Below, piece after piece: positions 1 to 9,257 of a DNA stretch of 34,585 bases. This DNA is from Streptomyces sp. AV19 (GTDB taxonomy: Bacteria > Actinomycetota > Actinomycetes > Streptomycetales > Streptomycetaceae), in NCBI RefSeq assembly GCF_015999245.1, contig NZ_JAEAMR010000010.1, positions 167,620 to 202,204 of the forward strand, in the 5' to 3' direction. The notes under the pieces are model-generated. The model was not told the origin of the DNA. It saw nothing but the letters and a program-made list of their open reading frames with translations, and made no database searches. Numbering within the stretch: the stretch's first letter is position 1; every line of letters begins with the position of its first letter. The position numbers and the translations under genes were made by a program.

Positions 1-1
1 G

Positions 2-1318
2 GGGGGGGGGGGCCGGCCCGCCGCGCCCGACGAGCGGCCGGACGACCGGGCCGGCCACCGGGCCCTGACCCCCACGGCGTCCCTCGGGGCGGGCGGGGCG
101 CGCGTCGACTACCGCCACCCCGGCCGGCACGCGGCACCCCCGCCCCCACCGCCCGCCGCGCCCCCGGCCGGGGACGGGGCGCCCGCGGAGCCGGTGGCGG
201 GCGACGCCTCGGGCTGGACGCTGGAGGAGCGCCTCTACAACCAGGTGTGGGGCATGTTCGAGGACCTCGCCCGCAGCACCGCCGCCTACCGCAGCGCGGC
301 CGGCTTCGCCGAGTCCCGCCTGGAGCGGGAGCTCGACGCCCAGCTCGCCGACCCGGCCACCCGCGTGGGCCCCGCCGCGGACGCCGCCCGGGCCGCCGCT
401 CGCGCCAAGCGCGACGGACTCGTCGACCGGGCCCGCGCCGTCCTGGACCGGGACGCCGACCGGCTCACCGCCGAGGCCGAGGTCGTCGAGCACGCCCTGC
501 CGCCCGCCTTCGCCCGCTGGGACAGCCCCGTCTGGCACGGCTACCAGGCGCCCCTGGAGACGCCGCTCGCGCTGCGCCTCGGCGATCTGCACCTGCCCGA
601 GCGCCGGGGGCTGCGCATCCCCATGCTGGTGCGGCTGCCGCTGGAGCGCGGTCTGTGGGTGGACTGCGGCCGGACGACGGGCTCGGGCACGGGCCGGGCG
701 GACCCGGCCGAGCTGCGCCGCCTGGCCATGGACTGCGCGGTGGCGCACGCCGCCCGCCTGCTGGCCGTCCACCCGGTCGGCGACTACGGCGTGCACGTCA
801 TCGACCCGGCGGGCTCGGCCGGCGCCGCGCTCGCCCCGCTGCTGGAGTGCGGGGCGCTGTCGCGGCCCCCGGCGGCCGGGGCGCAGGGTGTCACCGCCGT
901 CCTGACGGAGCTGACGCGCCGCGTCGACCTGGTGCAGATGGCGGTCCGCAGCGGGGCCGCCGACGCCCTGCCGCCCGACGTCGACACCGCCGAGCAACTG
1001 CTGATCGTCAACGACTTCCCGCACGGCTTCGACGACCGCGCGGTCAACCGGCTGCGCTACCTGGCGGACGAGGGGCCCTCGGTGGGCGTGCACCTGATGA
1101 TGGTGGCGGACCGGGAGGACGCCCGGGGCTTTGGCCCGCTGCTCGACCCGCTCTGGCGCTCCCTGCTGCGCATCACGCCCGTCCCCGACGACCACCTCGC
1201 CGACCCCTGGGTCCGGCACGCGTGGACGTACGAGCCGTCGCTGGCCCCCGCGGGGAGCGACGTGGTCCGGCAGGTGCTGTGGCAGGTGGGCCAGGCCCGC
1301 CGGGCCTACGGCCTCTGA
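2..1318 (+). CDS. Partial CDS (5' end missing): protein with FtsK-like C-terminal region, possibly of the TerD-linked type
   Basis: The frame is open from base 2 to the TGA at 1316-1318, so the gene starts upstream of the window. Without an upstream start, the first in-frame GTG is at 194. The visible part is a Pro/Ala/Gly-rich linker (to about base 190), a helical Ala/Arg/Glu-rich segment (bases 200-490), then an alpha/beta region. In that region a hydrophobic strand followed by VNDFPHGFDD (about 1005) and later GVHLMMVADRED (about 1087) resemble the Walker B and following strand of FtsK/SpoIIIE ATPases. I see no intact P-loop GxxxxGK[ST] in the visible portion, so ATPase activity is doubtful. 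The next gene is of the TerC family, and streptomycetes often pair TerC with a long TerD-domain protein. That the missing N-terminus is TerD is inference. Confidence 0.6.
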   Translation, partial: GGGGRPAAPDERPDDRAGHRALTPTASLGAGGARVDYRHPGRHAAPPPPPPAAPPAGDGAPAEPVAGDASGWTLEERLYNQVWGMFEDLARSTAAYRSAAGFAESRLERELDAQLADPATRVGPAADAARAAARAKRDGLVDRARAVLDRDADRLTAEAEVVEHALPPAFARWDSPVWHGYQAPLETPLALRLGDLHLPERRGLRIPMLVRLPLERGLWVDCGRTTGSGTGRADPAELRRLAMDCAVAHAARLLAVHPVGDYGVHVIDPAGSAGAALAPLLECGALSRPPAAGAQGVTAVLTELTRRVDLVQMAVRSGAADALPPDVDTAEQLLIVNDFPHGFDDRAVNRLRYLADEGPSVGVHLMMVADREDARGFGPLLDPLWRSLLRITPVPDDHLADPWVRHAWTYEPSLAPAGSDVVRQVLWQVGQARRAYGL

Positions 1319-1517
1319 CGGCCCTGCCGCCCGGCGAACCCGTACGAAACCCCGTCCGAACCCGTATGAACAGGGGACTTGGCCTTTCCTTTACCTTTTC
1401 TTGGGTCTTCCTGTACGGTCTTCGGTACGGAGGCGTCCGTGCCGCGCCCGTTCGGGAAGCGCACGCCTCCGGCAGCGACGACGCTGGAAGTTGCCGTACG
1501 ACGTGCCGGAGGACCCC
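1319..1517 (+). promoter_or_regulatory. Structured leader region upstream of the TerC-family gene
   Basis: About 200 bases between two co-directional genes. A pyrimidine-rich, relatively AT-rich patch lies at 1381-1412. It is followed by an 8-bp inverted repeat GGAGGCGT (1429-1436) / ACGCCTCC (1463-1470) that encloses a second small dyad CCCGTTCGGG (1447-1456). The layout suggests a promoter in the AT-rich patch and a folded 5' leader. TerC-family genes in other bacteria can carry the manganese-sensing yybP-ykoY riboswitch, but I do not see its conserved loop sequences here. Confidence 0.35.
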
Positions 1518-2504
1518 TTGGACGTCTCCCTGACGATGTGGCTGCTGACCGTTCTCGGTCTGTGCGCCCTGGTGGCCGCCGATTTCTTCATCGGCGGCCG
1601 CAAACCCCACGAGGTCTCCCTCAAGGAGGCCGGGACCTGGACGGTGGTCTGGATCGTCCTGGCCGCGCTCTTCGGGCTGGGGCTGCTGTTCCTGGGCGGC
1701 GGGCAGCCGGCGGGCGAGTTCTTCGCGGGCTACATCACCGAGAAGTCGCTGAGCGTCGACAACCTCTTCGTCTTCGTCCTGATCATGGCGAAGTTCTCGG
1801 TGCCCTCCATCTACCAGCAGCGCGTGCTGATGGTGGGCGTGCTGATCGCCCTGGTCCTGCGGGCCGGCTTCATCGGCGCGGGCGCGGCGATCATCGCCAA
1901 CTTCTCCTGGATCTTCTACCTCTTCGGCGCCTTCCTGATCTGGACCGCCTGGAAGCTCATCCAGGAGGCGCGCTCGGGCGAGCAGGAGGAGGAGTACGAG
2001 GAGAATCGCTTCCTCAAGACGATCGAGCGGCGCTTCCCCTCCACCGACCGGTACCACGGCACCCGGCTCTTCATCGTGGAGAACGGCCGTCGGCTGATGA
2101 CCCCGATGCTGATCGTGATGCTGGCGATCGGCACCACCGACGTGCTGTTCGCGCTGGACTCAATTCCGGCGATCTTCGGCCTCACCCAGGATCCGTACAT
2201 CGTCTTCACGGCCAACGCCTTCGCCCTCATGGGCCTGCGCCAGCTGTACTTCCTGATCGGCGGCCTGCTGCGGAAGCTGGTCCACCTCTCGTACGGCCTG
2301 TCGGTGATCCTCGGCTTCATCGGCGTCAAGCTGGTCCTGCACGCCCTGCACGAGAGCGGGGTGGCCGTTCCCGAGATCAGCATCCCGGTCTCGCTGGGCG
2401 TCATCTGCGCCGTGCTGGCGGTCACCACGTTCACCAGCCTGCGGGCCTCGCGGAAGCTGGAAGCCGCCGAGAAGGCGCGGGCCCGGGAGGATGCCGGGGT
2501 CTGA
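1518..2504 (+). CDS. TerC family integral membrane protein
   Basis: 328 aa membrane protein of the TerC family (tellurite-resistance/Alx-like; members elsewhere export manganese or help metallate exported proteins). The start is TTG at 1518, with GGAGGA at 1508-1513 in front and the typical Streptomyces N-terminus MDVSLTMWLL; ATG at 1536 is an alternative. There are about nine hydrophobic segments. The family's conserved acidic membrane motifs are visible: AADFFIGGRK near residue 20, EKSLSVDNLFVF near residue 75, and TTDVLFALDSIPAIFG near residue 210. The acidic EEEYEENRF loop sits in the cytoplasmic middle section. The upstream partial gene is co-directional. The 3' third overlaps, in antisense, the reading frame of the MFS gene. 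Assignment to the family is firm; the transported ion is unknown. Confidence 0.9.
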   Translation: MDVSLTMWLLTVLGLCALVAADFFIGGRKPHEVSLKEAGTWTVVWIVLAALFGLGLLFLGGGQPAGEFFAGYITEKSLSVDNLFVFVLIMAKFSVPSIYQQRVLMVGVLIALVLRAGFIGAGAAIIANFSWIFYLFGAFLIWTAWKLIQEARSGEQEEEYEENRFLKTIERRFPSTDRYHGTRLFIVENGRRLMTPMLIVMLAIGTTDVLFALDSIPAIFGLTQDPYIVFTANAFALMGLRQLYFLIGGLLRKLVHLSYGLSVILGFIGVKLVLHALHESGVAVPEISIPVSLGVICAVLAVTTFTSLRASRKLEAAEKARAREDAGV

Positions 2505-3800
2505 CGCGGGCCCGGTGCCCGCAGCGGCGGGCACCGGCCGGGTCTCCGGCAGCAGCAGGAAACAGCCCAGGCTGATCAGGGCGATCGCCACCAGGAAGAC
2601 GGCGATGCCCCACGGGGGCCCGTCGCCCCGGGTCAGGGCGGTGGCCGCCACCGGCGTGAGGCCGCCGCCCACGACGCCCGCCAGGTTGTAGCCCACGCTC
2701 GCGCCCGTGCAGCGCACCCGCGGCTCGTACAGCTCGGGCAGGTACGCCCCGACCACGGCGAAGGTGACCATGAAGGCCAGCATCGCGCCGGTGAAGCCCA
2801 GCAGCATCAGCGCGGGGCGCCCGGTGTGCAACAGCGCCACCAGCGGGAACATCCACAGGACGGTGGCCACGCAGCCGGTCACGCACATCGTCCGTCGGCC
2901 GACCCGGTCGCCGATCAGGGCCAGCGGCAGCGTGGCGAGCCCCATCACGGCGACGGCGGTCATCACACAGCCCAGCATCACCGTGCGGCCGAGGCCCAAC
3001 CGCTCGGTGCCGTAGGCGAGCGCCCAGGTGGTGACCGCGTAGAAGACGGCGTAGCCGACGGAGAGGCCGCCCGCGGTGAGCAGGACGAGCCGCCAGTGGT
3101 CGCGCACCACCTCGACGAGGGGCAGACGCGCCCGCTCCTCCTCGGCGGCCTGCTCGCGGAACACGGGGCTCTCGGTGACCTGGGTGCGCAGCAGCAGCCC
3201 CGCCACCGCCAGCAGCCCGGCCGCCCAGAACGGCACCCGCCAGCCCCAGGAGCGGAACTCTTGGTCCGTGAGGGCCGCGGAGAGCCCCAGGGAGAGGCCG
3301 TTGGCGAGCAGGAAGCCCACCGGCGGCCCCAGCTGGGGCACGCTCGCCCAGAGCGCGCGGCGGTGCGCCGGGGCGTGTTCCGCGGTCAGCAGGACCGCGC
3401 CGCCCCACTGGCCGCCGAGCCCGAGCCCCTGGAGGAAGCGCAGCGCGAGCAGGAGCACCGGGGCGGTGGCGCCGATCGCGGAGTAGTCGGGCACCAGGCC
3501 GACGCAGACGGTGGCGAGCCCGGTCAGCAGCAGGGACGCGACGAGGACGGGCCGCCTGCCCCGGCGGTCGCCGAGGTGGCCGAAGAGCGCCGAGCCCAGC
3601 GGGCGGGCGACGAACCCGGCACTGAACGTCCCGAAGGCCGCGAGGGTGCCCAGCAGCGGGGAGACGGTGGGGAAGAAGAGCGGGCCGAGGACCAGCGCCG
3701 CCGCGGTGCCGTAGGCGAAGAAGTCGTAGAACTCGATGGCCGTACCGGCGAGGGAGGCGGCCGCCACACGGAGCATGGCCGGAGGACGGTCATGGTGCAT
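2160..3800 (-). CDS. MFS transporter, metabolite:H+ symporter-like, with antisense C-terminal extension
   Basis: Plasma-membrane major facilitator of the MHS (proline/betaine, shikimate, citrate-type) group. Motifs: ATG at 3800 then RVAAAS..GTAIEFYDFFAYG in the first helix; GFVARPLG..FGHLGDRRGRRP (signature A) near residue 65; FLQGLGLGGQWGGA near residue 120; a second GDRVGRRT near residue 265. About twelve hydrophobic segments end at LLLPETRP near residue 420. ATG at 3776 is an in-frame alternative start. Oddity: no stop follows the conserved end. The frame continues for about 115 residues of hydrophilic, Gln/Asp/Arg-rich sequence that is the antisense of the TerC-family gene, ending at TGA 2162-2160. 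The real protein may have lost its stop codon, or a frameshift may lie near 2505-2540. The substrate is unknown. Confidence 0.8.
   Translation of the reverse strand: MHHDRPPAMLRVAAASLAGTAIEFYDFFAYGTAAALVLGPLFFPTVSPLLGTLAAFGTFSAGFVARPLGSALFGHLGDRRGRRPVLVASLLLTGLATVCVGLVPDYSAIGATAPVLLLALRFLQGLGLGGQWGGAVLLTAEHAPAHRRALWASVPQLGPPVGFLLANGLSLGLSAALTDQEFRSWGWRVPFWAAGLLAVAGLLLRTQVTESPVFREQAAEEERARLPLVEVVRDHWRLVLLTAGGLSVGYAVFYAVTTWALAYGTERLGLGRTVMLGCVMTAVAVMGLATLPLALIGDRVGRRTMCVTGCVATVLWMFPLVALLHTGRPALMLLGFTGAMLAFMVTFAVVGAYLPELYEPRVRCTGASVGYNLAGVVGGGLTPVAATALTRGDGPPWGIAVFLVAIALISLGCFLLLPETRPVPAAAGTGPASDPGILPGPRLLGGFQLPRGPQAGERGDRQHGADDAQRDRDADLGNGHPALVQGVQDQLDADEAEDHRQAVREVDQLPQQAADQEVQLAQAHEGEGVGREDDVRILGEAEDRRN
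2512..2537. terminator. Hairpin terminator between TerC gene and convergent MFS gene
   Basis: Perfect 11-bp inverted repeat CCGGTGCCCGC (2512-2522) / GCGGGCACCGG (2527-2537) with a 4-base loop, 8 bases after the TerC-family stop. It lies inside the open frame of the convergent MFS gene, near where the conserved part of that protein ends, so it could serve both directions. Confidence 0.6.
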
Positions 3801-3883
3801 GTACCGTCCAACTTCCCGTCGCCGATGGGGAAACGGGGCGCGTGGAAGCGCTCACGGGGGCGTGGAGGGACGATTGCTGCCGT

Positions 3884-3919
3884 CCGTTGTGCGCCCCCCG
3901 CTCCGAGGGCGCACAACGG
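3884..3919 (-). terminator. Hairpin terminator of the MBL-fold hydrolase gene
   Basis: Perfect 13-bp inverted repeat CCGTTGTGCGCCC (3884-3896) / GGGCGCACAACGG (3907-3919), 10-base loop. It lies 8 bases beyond the stop of the minus-strand hydrolase gene (3928) and before the MFS gene start, so the two minus-strand genes are probably separate transcription units. Confidence 0.75.
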
Positions 3920-3927
3920 GGCCGGGC

Positions 3928-4584
3928 TCACCAGCCGCGGGCGCGCCACTCCCCGAGGTGCGGGCGCTCGGCACCGAGGGTGGTGTCGGCGCCGTGGCCC
4001 GGGTAGACCCAGGTCTCGTCGGGGAGCTGCCCGAAGAGCTTGCTCTCGACGTCGCCGAGGAGGCTGGCGAACGCCTCCGGGTCCTGGTGGGTGTTGCCGA
4101 CGCCGCCGGGGAACAGGCAGTCGCCGGTGAACACATGGGCGTGACCGTGCGGGTCGTCGTAGACCAGCGCGATGCTGCCCGGGGTGTGGCCCACCAGGTG
4201 GCGGGCCACAAGCTCGACCCGGCCGACGCGCAGGACGTCGCCGTCGTCGACGAGCACATCCGTGGGCACCGGGATGCCCTCGGCGTCCTCCCTGCCCGCG
4301 TGGGTGCGGGCGCCGGTGGCGTCCACCACCTCGCGCAGGGCGCCCCAGTGGTCGCCGTGGCGGTGGGTGGTGACCACGGAGGCGATGCCGCTGTCACCGA
4401 TCAGGCTGAGCAGCGTGTGCGGCTCGGCGGCGGCGTCGATCAGCAGCTGCTCGTCGGTGGCGCGGCAGCGCAGCAGATAGGCGTTGTTGTCCATCGGGCC
4501 GACCGCGACCTTCGAGATCATCAGGTCGGTCAGTTCGTGTACGTCGGCGGGCCCGCCGACCTTCACCGCTCCGGTGTATGCCAT
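3928..4584 (-). CDS. MBL-fold metallo-hydrolase (glyoxalase II-like)
   Basis: 218 aa cytoplasmic metallo-beta-lactamase-fold hydrolase. The dinuclear metal motif is complete: THRHGDH with His74, His76, Asp78 and His79; GHTPGS with His133; FTGDCLF with the bridging Asp; and YPGHG near residue 197. This is the arrangement of glyoxalase II and related thioesterases, so hydrolysis of a thiol ester (possibly mycothiol-derived in this lineage) is plausible but not shown. ATG at 4584 is chosen because it lies exactly 7 bases past a TAGGGT -10 box, implying a leaderless mRNA. The downstream hairpin at 3884-3919 ends the unit. It sits between an MFS gene and a mycothiol-enzyme-like gene on the same strand. 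Confidence 0.85.
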   Translation of the reverse strand: MAYTGAVKVGGPADVHELTDLMISKVAVGPMDNNAYLLRCRATDEQLLIDAAAEPHTLLSLIGDSGIASVVTTHRHGDHWGALREVVDATGARTHAGREDAEGIPVPTDVLVDDGDVLRVGRVELVARHLVGHTPGSIALVYDDPHGHAHVFTGDCLFPGGVGNTHQDPEAFASLLGDVESKLFGQLPDETWVYPGHGADTTLGAERPHLGEWRARGW

Positions 4585-4590
4585 GACTTC

Positions 4591-4613
4591 ACCCTAGTTC
4601 CTCGGTACGACAG
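4591..4613 (-). promoter_or_regulatory. Candidate LexA-independent DNA-damage type promoter of the MBL-fold gene
   Basis: On the minus strand CTGTCGTAC (4613-4605), 8 bases, TAGGGT (4596-4591). The actinobacterial RecA-NDp/PafBC promoter consensus is TTGTCRGTG-N8-TAnnnT: the core TGTCR, the N8 spacing and the -10 match, but the gtg triplet does not. The predicted transcription start coincides with the ATG at 4584. Confidence 0.45.
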
Positions 4614-4631
4614 CGGCGTCCGGCGGCGGGA

Positions 4632-5318
4632 TCAGAGCGGGGGCGGTACGGGCACCGGGGCGCCGCCCGACTCCAGGGCCGAGCCGTCGCGCCGGCCGGC
4701 GAGCCAGCCCAGCAGGGCGGGGGCGGGGCCCGTGATCCGGGTCTCGGGACCGTCCTTACGGCCGGTGCGCCAGGTGCGCCCCTCCCGGTCGGCGATCACC
4801 AGCGCCGGGAGACCGGGGTGCCCGGCGAACCGGTCGGTCAGGAAGCCGATCTCGCGCTCGGTGAACTCGGGGGAGAGGGCCTCCAGCTCGTAGCCGATCC
4901 CGAGGTCCACGTGGTGCAGCTCGATTTCGATCAGCCGCCGGAAGGGGACCCGGGAGGCGCTGTCCGTGACCCCGTTGCGCAGGGTGACGGTGCGCGACCA
5001 GTCGGCGGGCCGGGCGGCCGTTTTGTCGAAGAGCCGCGCGCCGGCGCGCAGGTCGTCGAGCTGGACGGCGAGGGGGCGCGCCGCACCGGCGGCGATATCG
5101 GCGTCGCGGGCCTCGGCGCTCGCGTACATGGGGCGTCCGGAGAGTACGTTGACCAATGCGTCCGCGTTGCGCGCGAGGTGGGCGAGCACGTGTCCGCGGG
5201 TCCAGCCGGGCAGCCGGGAGGGCTCGCCGACGGCGGATTCCGCCAAGGCCTCCACGGCCCGGGTCAGCCGGTCCGTCGCCTCGCGCAGCAGGGCGAGGTC
5301 GTGTTCATGATCAATCAT
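4632..5318 (-). CDS. Maleylpyruvate isomerase-family mycothiol-dependent enzyme
   Basis: 228 aa protein of the DinB-like/MDMPI fold. Family motifs: PSRLPGWTRGHVLAHLARNADAL at residues 33-55 (the conserved metal-binding His47 region) and RRLIEIELHHVDLGIGY near residue 145, which supplies further metal ligands. Family members use mycothiol and a divalent metal; the isomerised or conjugated substrate here is unknown. ATG at 5318 is chosen over longer in-frame possibilities because the family N-terminus (MIDHEHDLALLREATDRL) begins there. A TTCACC-N17-TATCGT promoter sits just upstream, so the mRNA is probably leaderless. The gene is divergent from uvrA across a 248-base region. Confidence 0.82.
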   Translation of the reverse strand: MIDHEHDLALLREATDRLTRAVEALAESAVGEPSRLPGWTRGHVLAHLARNADALVNVLSGRPMYASAEARDADIAAGAARPLAVQLDDLRAGARLFDKTAARPADWSRTVTLRNGVTDSASRVPFRRLIEIELHHVDLGIGYELEALSPEFTEREIGFLTDRFAGHPGLPALVIADREGRTWRTGRKDGPETRITGPAPALLGWLAGRRDGSALESGGAPVPVPPPL

Positions 5319-5325
5319 GCGGCCG

Positions 5326-5354
5326 ACGATAGCGCCGCCACTCCTTCGGGTGAA
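5326..5354 (-). promoter_or_regulatory. Candidate promoter of the maleylpyruvate isomerase-family gene
   Basis: On the minus strand TTCACC (5354-5349), 17-base spacer, TATCGT (5331-5326). The expected transcription start falls on or next to the ATG at 5318. The -35 overlaps a perfect 7-bp dyad CTCCTTC (5341-5347) / GAAGGAG (5352-5358) that could be an operator. Confidence 0.45.
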
Positions 5355-5413
5355 GGAGGCGGAATCCTGCCGTAAATCGAATGTGCGTGCTATACGCTCG
5401 GAGTGCGGCATCC

Positions 5414-5444
5414 TTGGGAGATGGCCGCAGCGCTCTCGTACCCT
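5414..5444 (+). promoter_or_regulatory. Candidate promoter for uvrA
   Basis: TTGGGA (5414-5419), 19-base spacer, TACCCT (5439-5444), about 120 bases before the uvrA start. The alternative is a TATACG box at 5391. A degenerate LexA-like dyad CGAA-N6-GTGCT lies at 5378-5391, but it matches the SOS consensus poorly. Confidence 0.25.
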
Positions 5445-5566
5445 GACGGGGTCGGGAGCATCGCTCCGCACTGACCTCTGCTCCCGCGACGGCCCCCGGA
5501 CGGGTGGCGTCCCGCGGTGGCGGGGCCGGCGCACCCCCTTCCTCTACACGAAAGGTGCCGACCGGC

Positions 5567-8497
<2,931 letters not shown>

Positions 8498-8515
8498 TGC
8501 GTCAGGGGTGCCCCT

Positions 8516-8643
8516 CCCCGCCCTTTCTCCCCCGGAGGGGGTGCCCCCAGTTTCTCGCGCGCTTCGCGCGGGGTGCAACGCGGCTGGGCCGCGTTCGTCC
8601 TCAAGCGCCGGACGGGCTGAATCAGCCCGTCCGGCGTTCGAGG
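8516..8643. repeat. Dispersed palindromic intergenic repeat, copy 1
   Basis: The uvrA-Rieske gap (8498-8771) holds a repeat also present at 26282-26388. Shared parts are CCCCGCCCTTTC (8516-8527), GTTTCTCGC (8550-8558), a GCGCTTCGCGCG hairpin, AACGCGGC (8577-8584) / GCCGCGTT (8588-8595), and a long palindrome with 22-base arms (8599-8620 / 8622-8643, two mismatched positions). Bases 8588-8636 are identical to 26334-26382 (49 bases). Such palindromes occur at many intergenic sites in Streptomyces genomes and can act as bidirectional terminators; here it would end uvrA transcription. Confidence 0.85.
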
Positions 8644-8681
8644 ACTCCGCCCGAAGGGCGGACGCGGGCCGGGCTCGCGCT

Positions 8682-8711
8682 TTCGGAACGGGTGGCATCC
8701 GGCAGTATCGT
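8682..8711 (+). promoter_or_regulatory. Candidate promoter of the Rieske gene
   Basis: TTCGGA (8682-8687) with an 18-base spacer and TATCGT (8706-8711), about 60 bases before the ATG at 8772. The overlapping GGAAC at 8685 leaves an ECF-sigma promoter possible. Confidence 0.3.
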
Positions 8712-8771
8712 CGTCCCCACATCGCAGCAGTTCAGGCGGTACGCCGCCGTCGCACCCCCCAGGAGCACCCC

Positions 8772-9209
8772 ATGACCAGCCGGCAGCCCGTCCCCTGCTG
8801 CGCGTCCCGCCGTACCGTGCTGCGCGGAGCCGCGCTGGCCGGTGCCGCCGGGCTCGGCGCGGTCGCCTGCGACGGGAAGACGGGGGCGAGGGCCTCCTCG
8901 ACGCCCACCGCGCCGGTGGAGCTCGGGGCGGCGAGCGAGGTCCCGGTCGGCGGCGCCAAGCTCTACCGCGAGGAGCGGCTGCTGGTCGCGCAGCCGGCGA
9001 AGGGGCAGTTCAAGGCGTTCAGCGCGGAGTGCACGCACGCGGGCTGCGTCCTGGCGGCGATCGAGGAGGGCGCCGCGGCCTGCCCGTGCCACGGCAGCCG
9101 GTTCGACGTGAAGACCGGCAAGGTGCTCCAGGGCCCGGCCGGCGACCCGCTGCCGGCCGTGCCGGTGCGGGCGAAGGGCGGCAGGCTGGTGGCGGGACCC
9201 AGCGCGTGA
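8772..9209 (+). CDS. Exported Rieske [2Fe-2S] protein with Tat signal
   Basis: 145 aa. ATG at 8772 follows AGGAG (8761-8765). The N-terminus SRRTVLRG plus an Ala-rich hydrophobic stretch is a twin-arginine signal, fitting export of a folded Fe-S protein. The stretch ends LGAVACDG, a possible (non-ideal, Ala at -3) lipobox with Cys33, so it may be a lipoprotein. The cluster motif is complete: C87-T-H89-A-G-C92 and C104-P-C106-H107-G-S. By analogy Cys87, His89, Cys104 and His107 bind the cluster, and Cys92-Cys106 form the stabilising disulfide. It is much shorter than the cytochrome bc1 Rieske subunit and carries no other domain. It probably donates or accepts electrons at the outer membrane face; its partner is unknown and not encoded nearby. 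Confidence 0.9.
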   Translation: MTSRQPVPCCASRRTVLRGAALAGAAGLGAVACDGKTGARASSTPTAPVELGAASEVPVGGAKLYREERLLVAQPAKGQFKAFSAECTHAGCVLAAIEEGAAACPCHGSRFDVKTGKVLQGPAGDPLPAVPVRAKGGRLVAGPSA

Positions 9210-9252
9210 ACGAGCAGTCGTGAACGAGCAGTACAGCGCGTAAGCAAGCAGT
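9205..9252 (+). repeat. Short tandem repeats spanning the Rieske stop codon
   Basis: The 14-base unit CGTGAACGAGCAGT occurs at 9205-9218 and 9219-9232, and a diverged third copy (CGTAAGCAAGCAGT) at 9239-9252. The first contains the TGA stop of the Rieske gene. The three fill the 48-base gap to the convergent regulator gene. Confidence 0.7.
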
Positions 9253-9257
9253 AGCGG

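Noticed and set aside
1319..1517. yybP-ykoY manganese riboswitch before the TerC-family gene
   Set aside because: The conserved loop sequences of the class are not visible; kept only as a structured leader.
5378..5391. LexA (SOS) box upstream of uvrA
   Set aside because: CGAATGTGCGTGCT agrees with CGAAC-N4-GTTCG at only about 7 of 10 defined positions and is not a good dyad.
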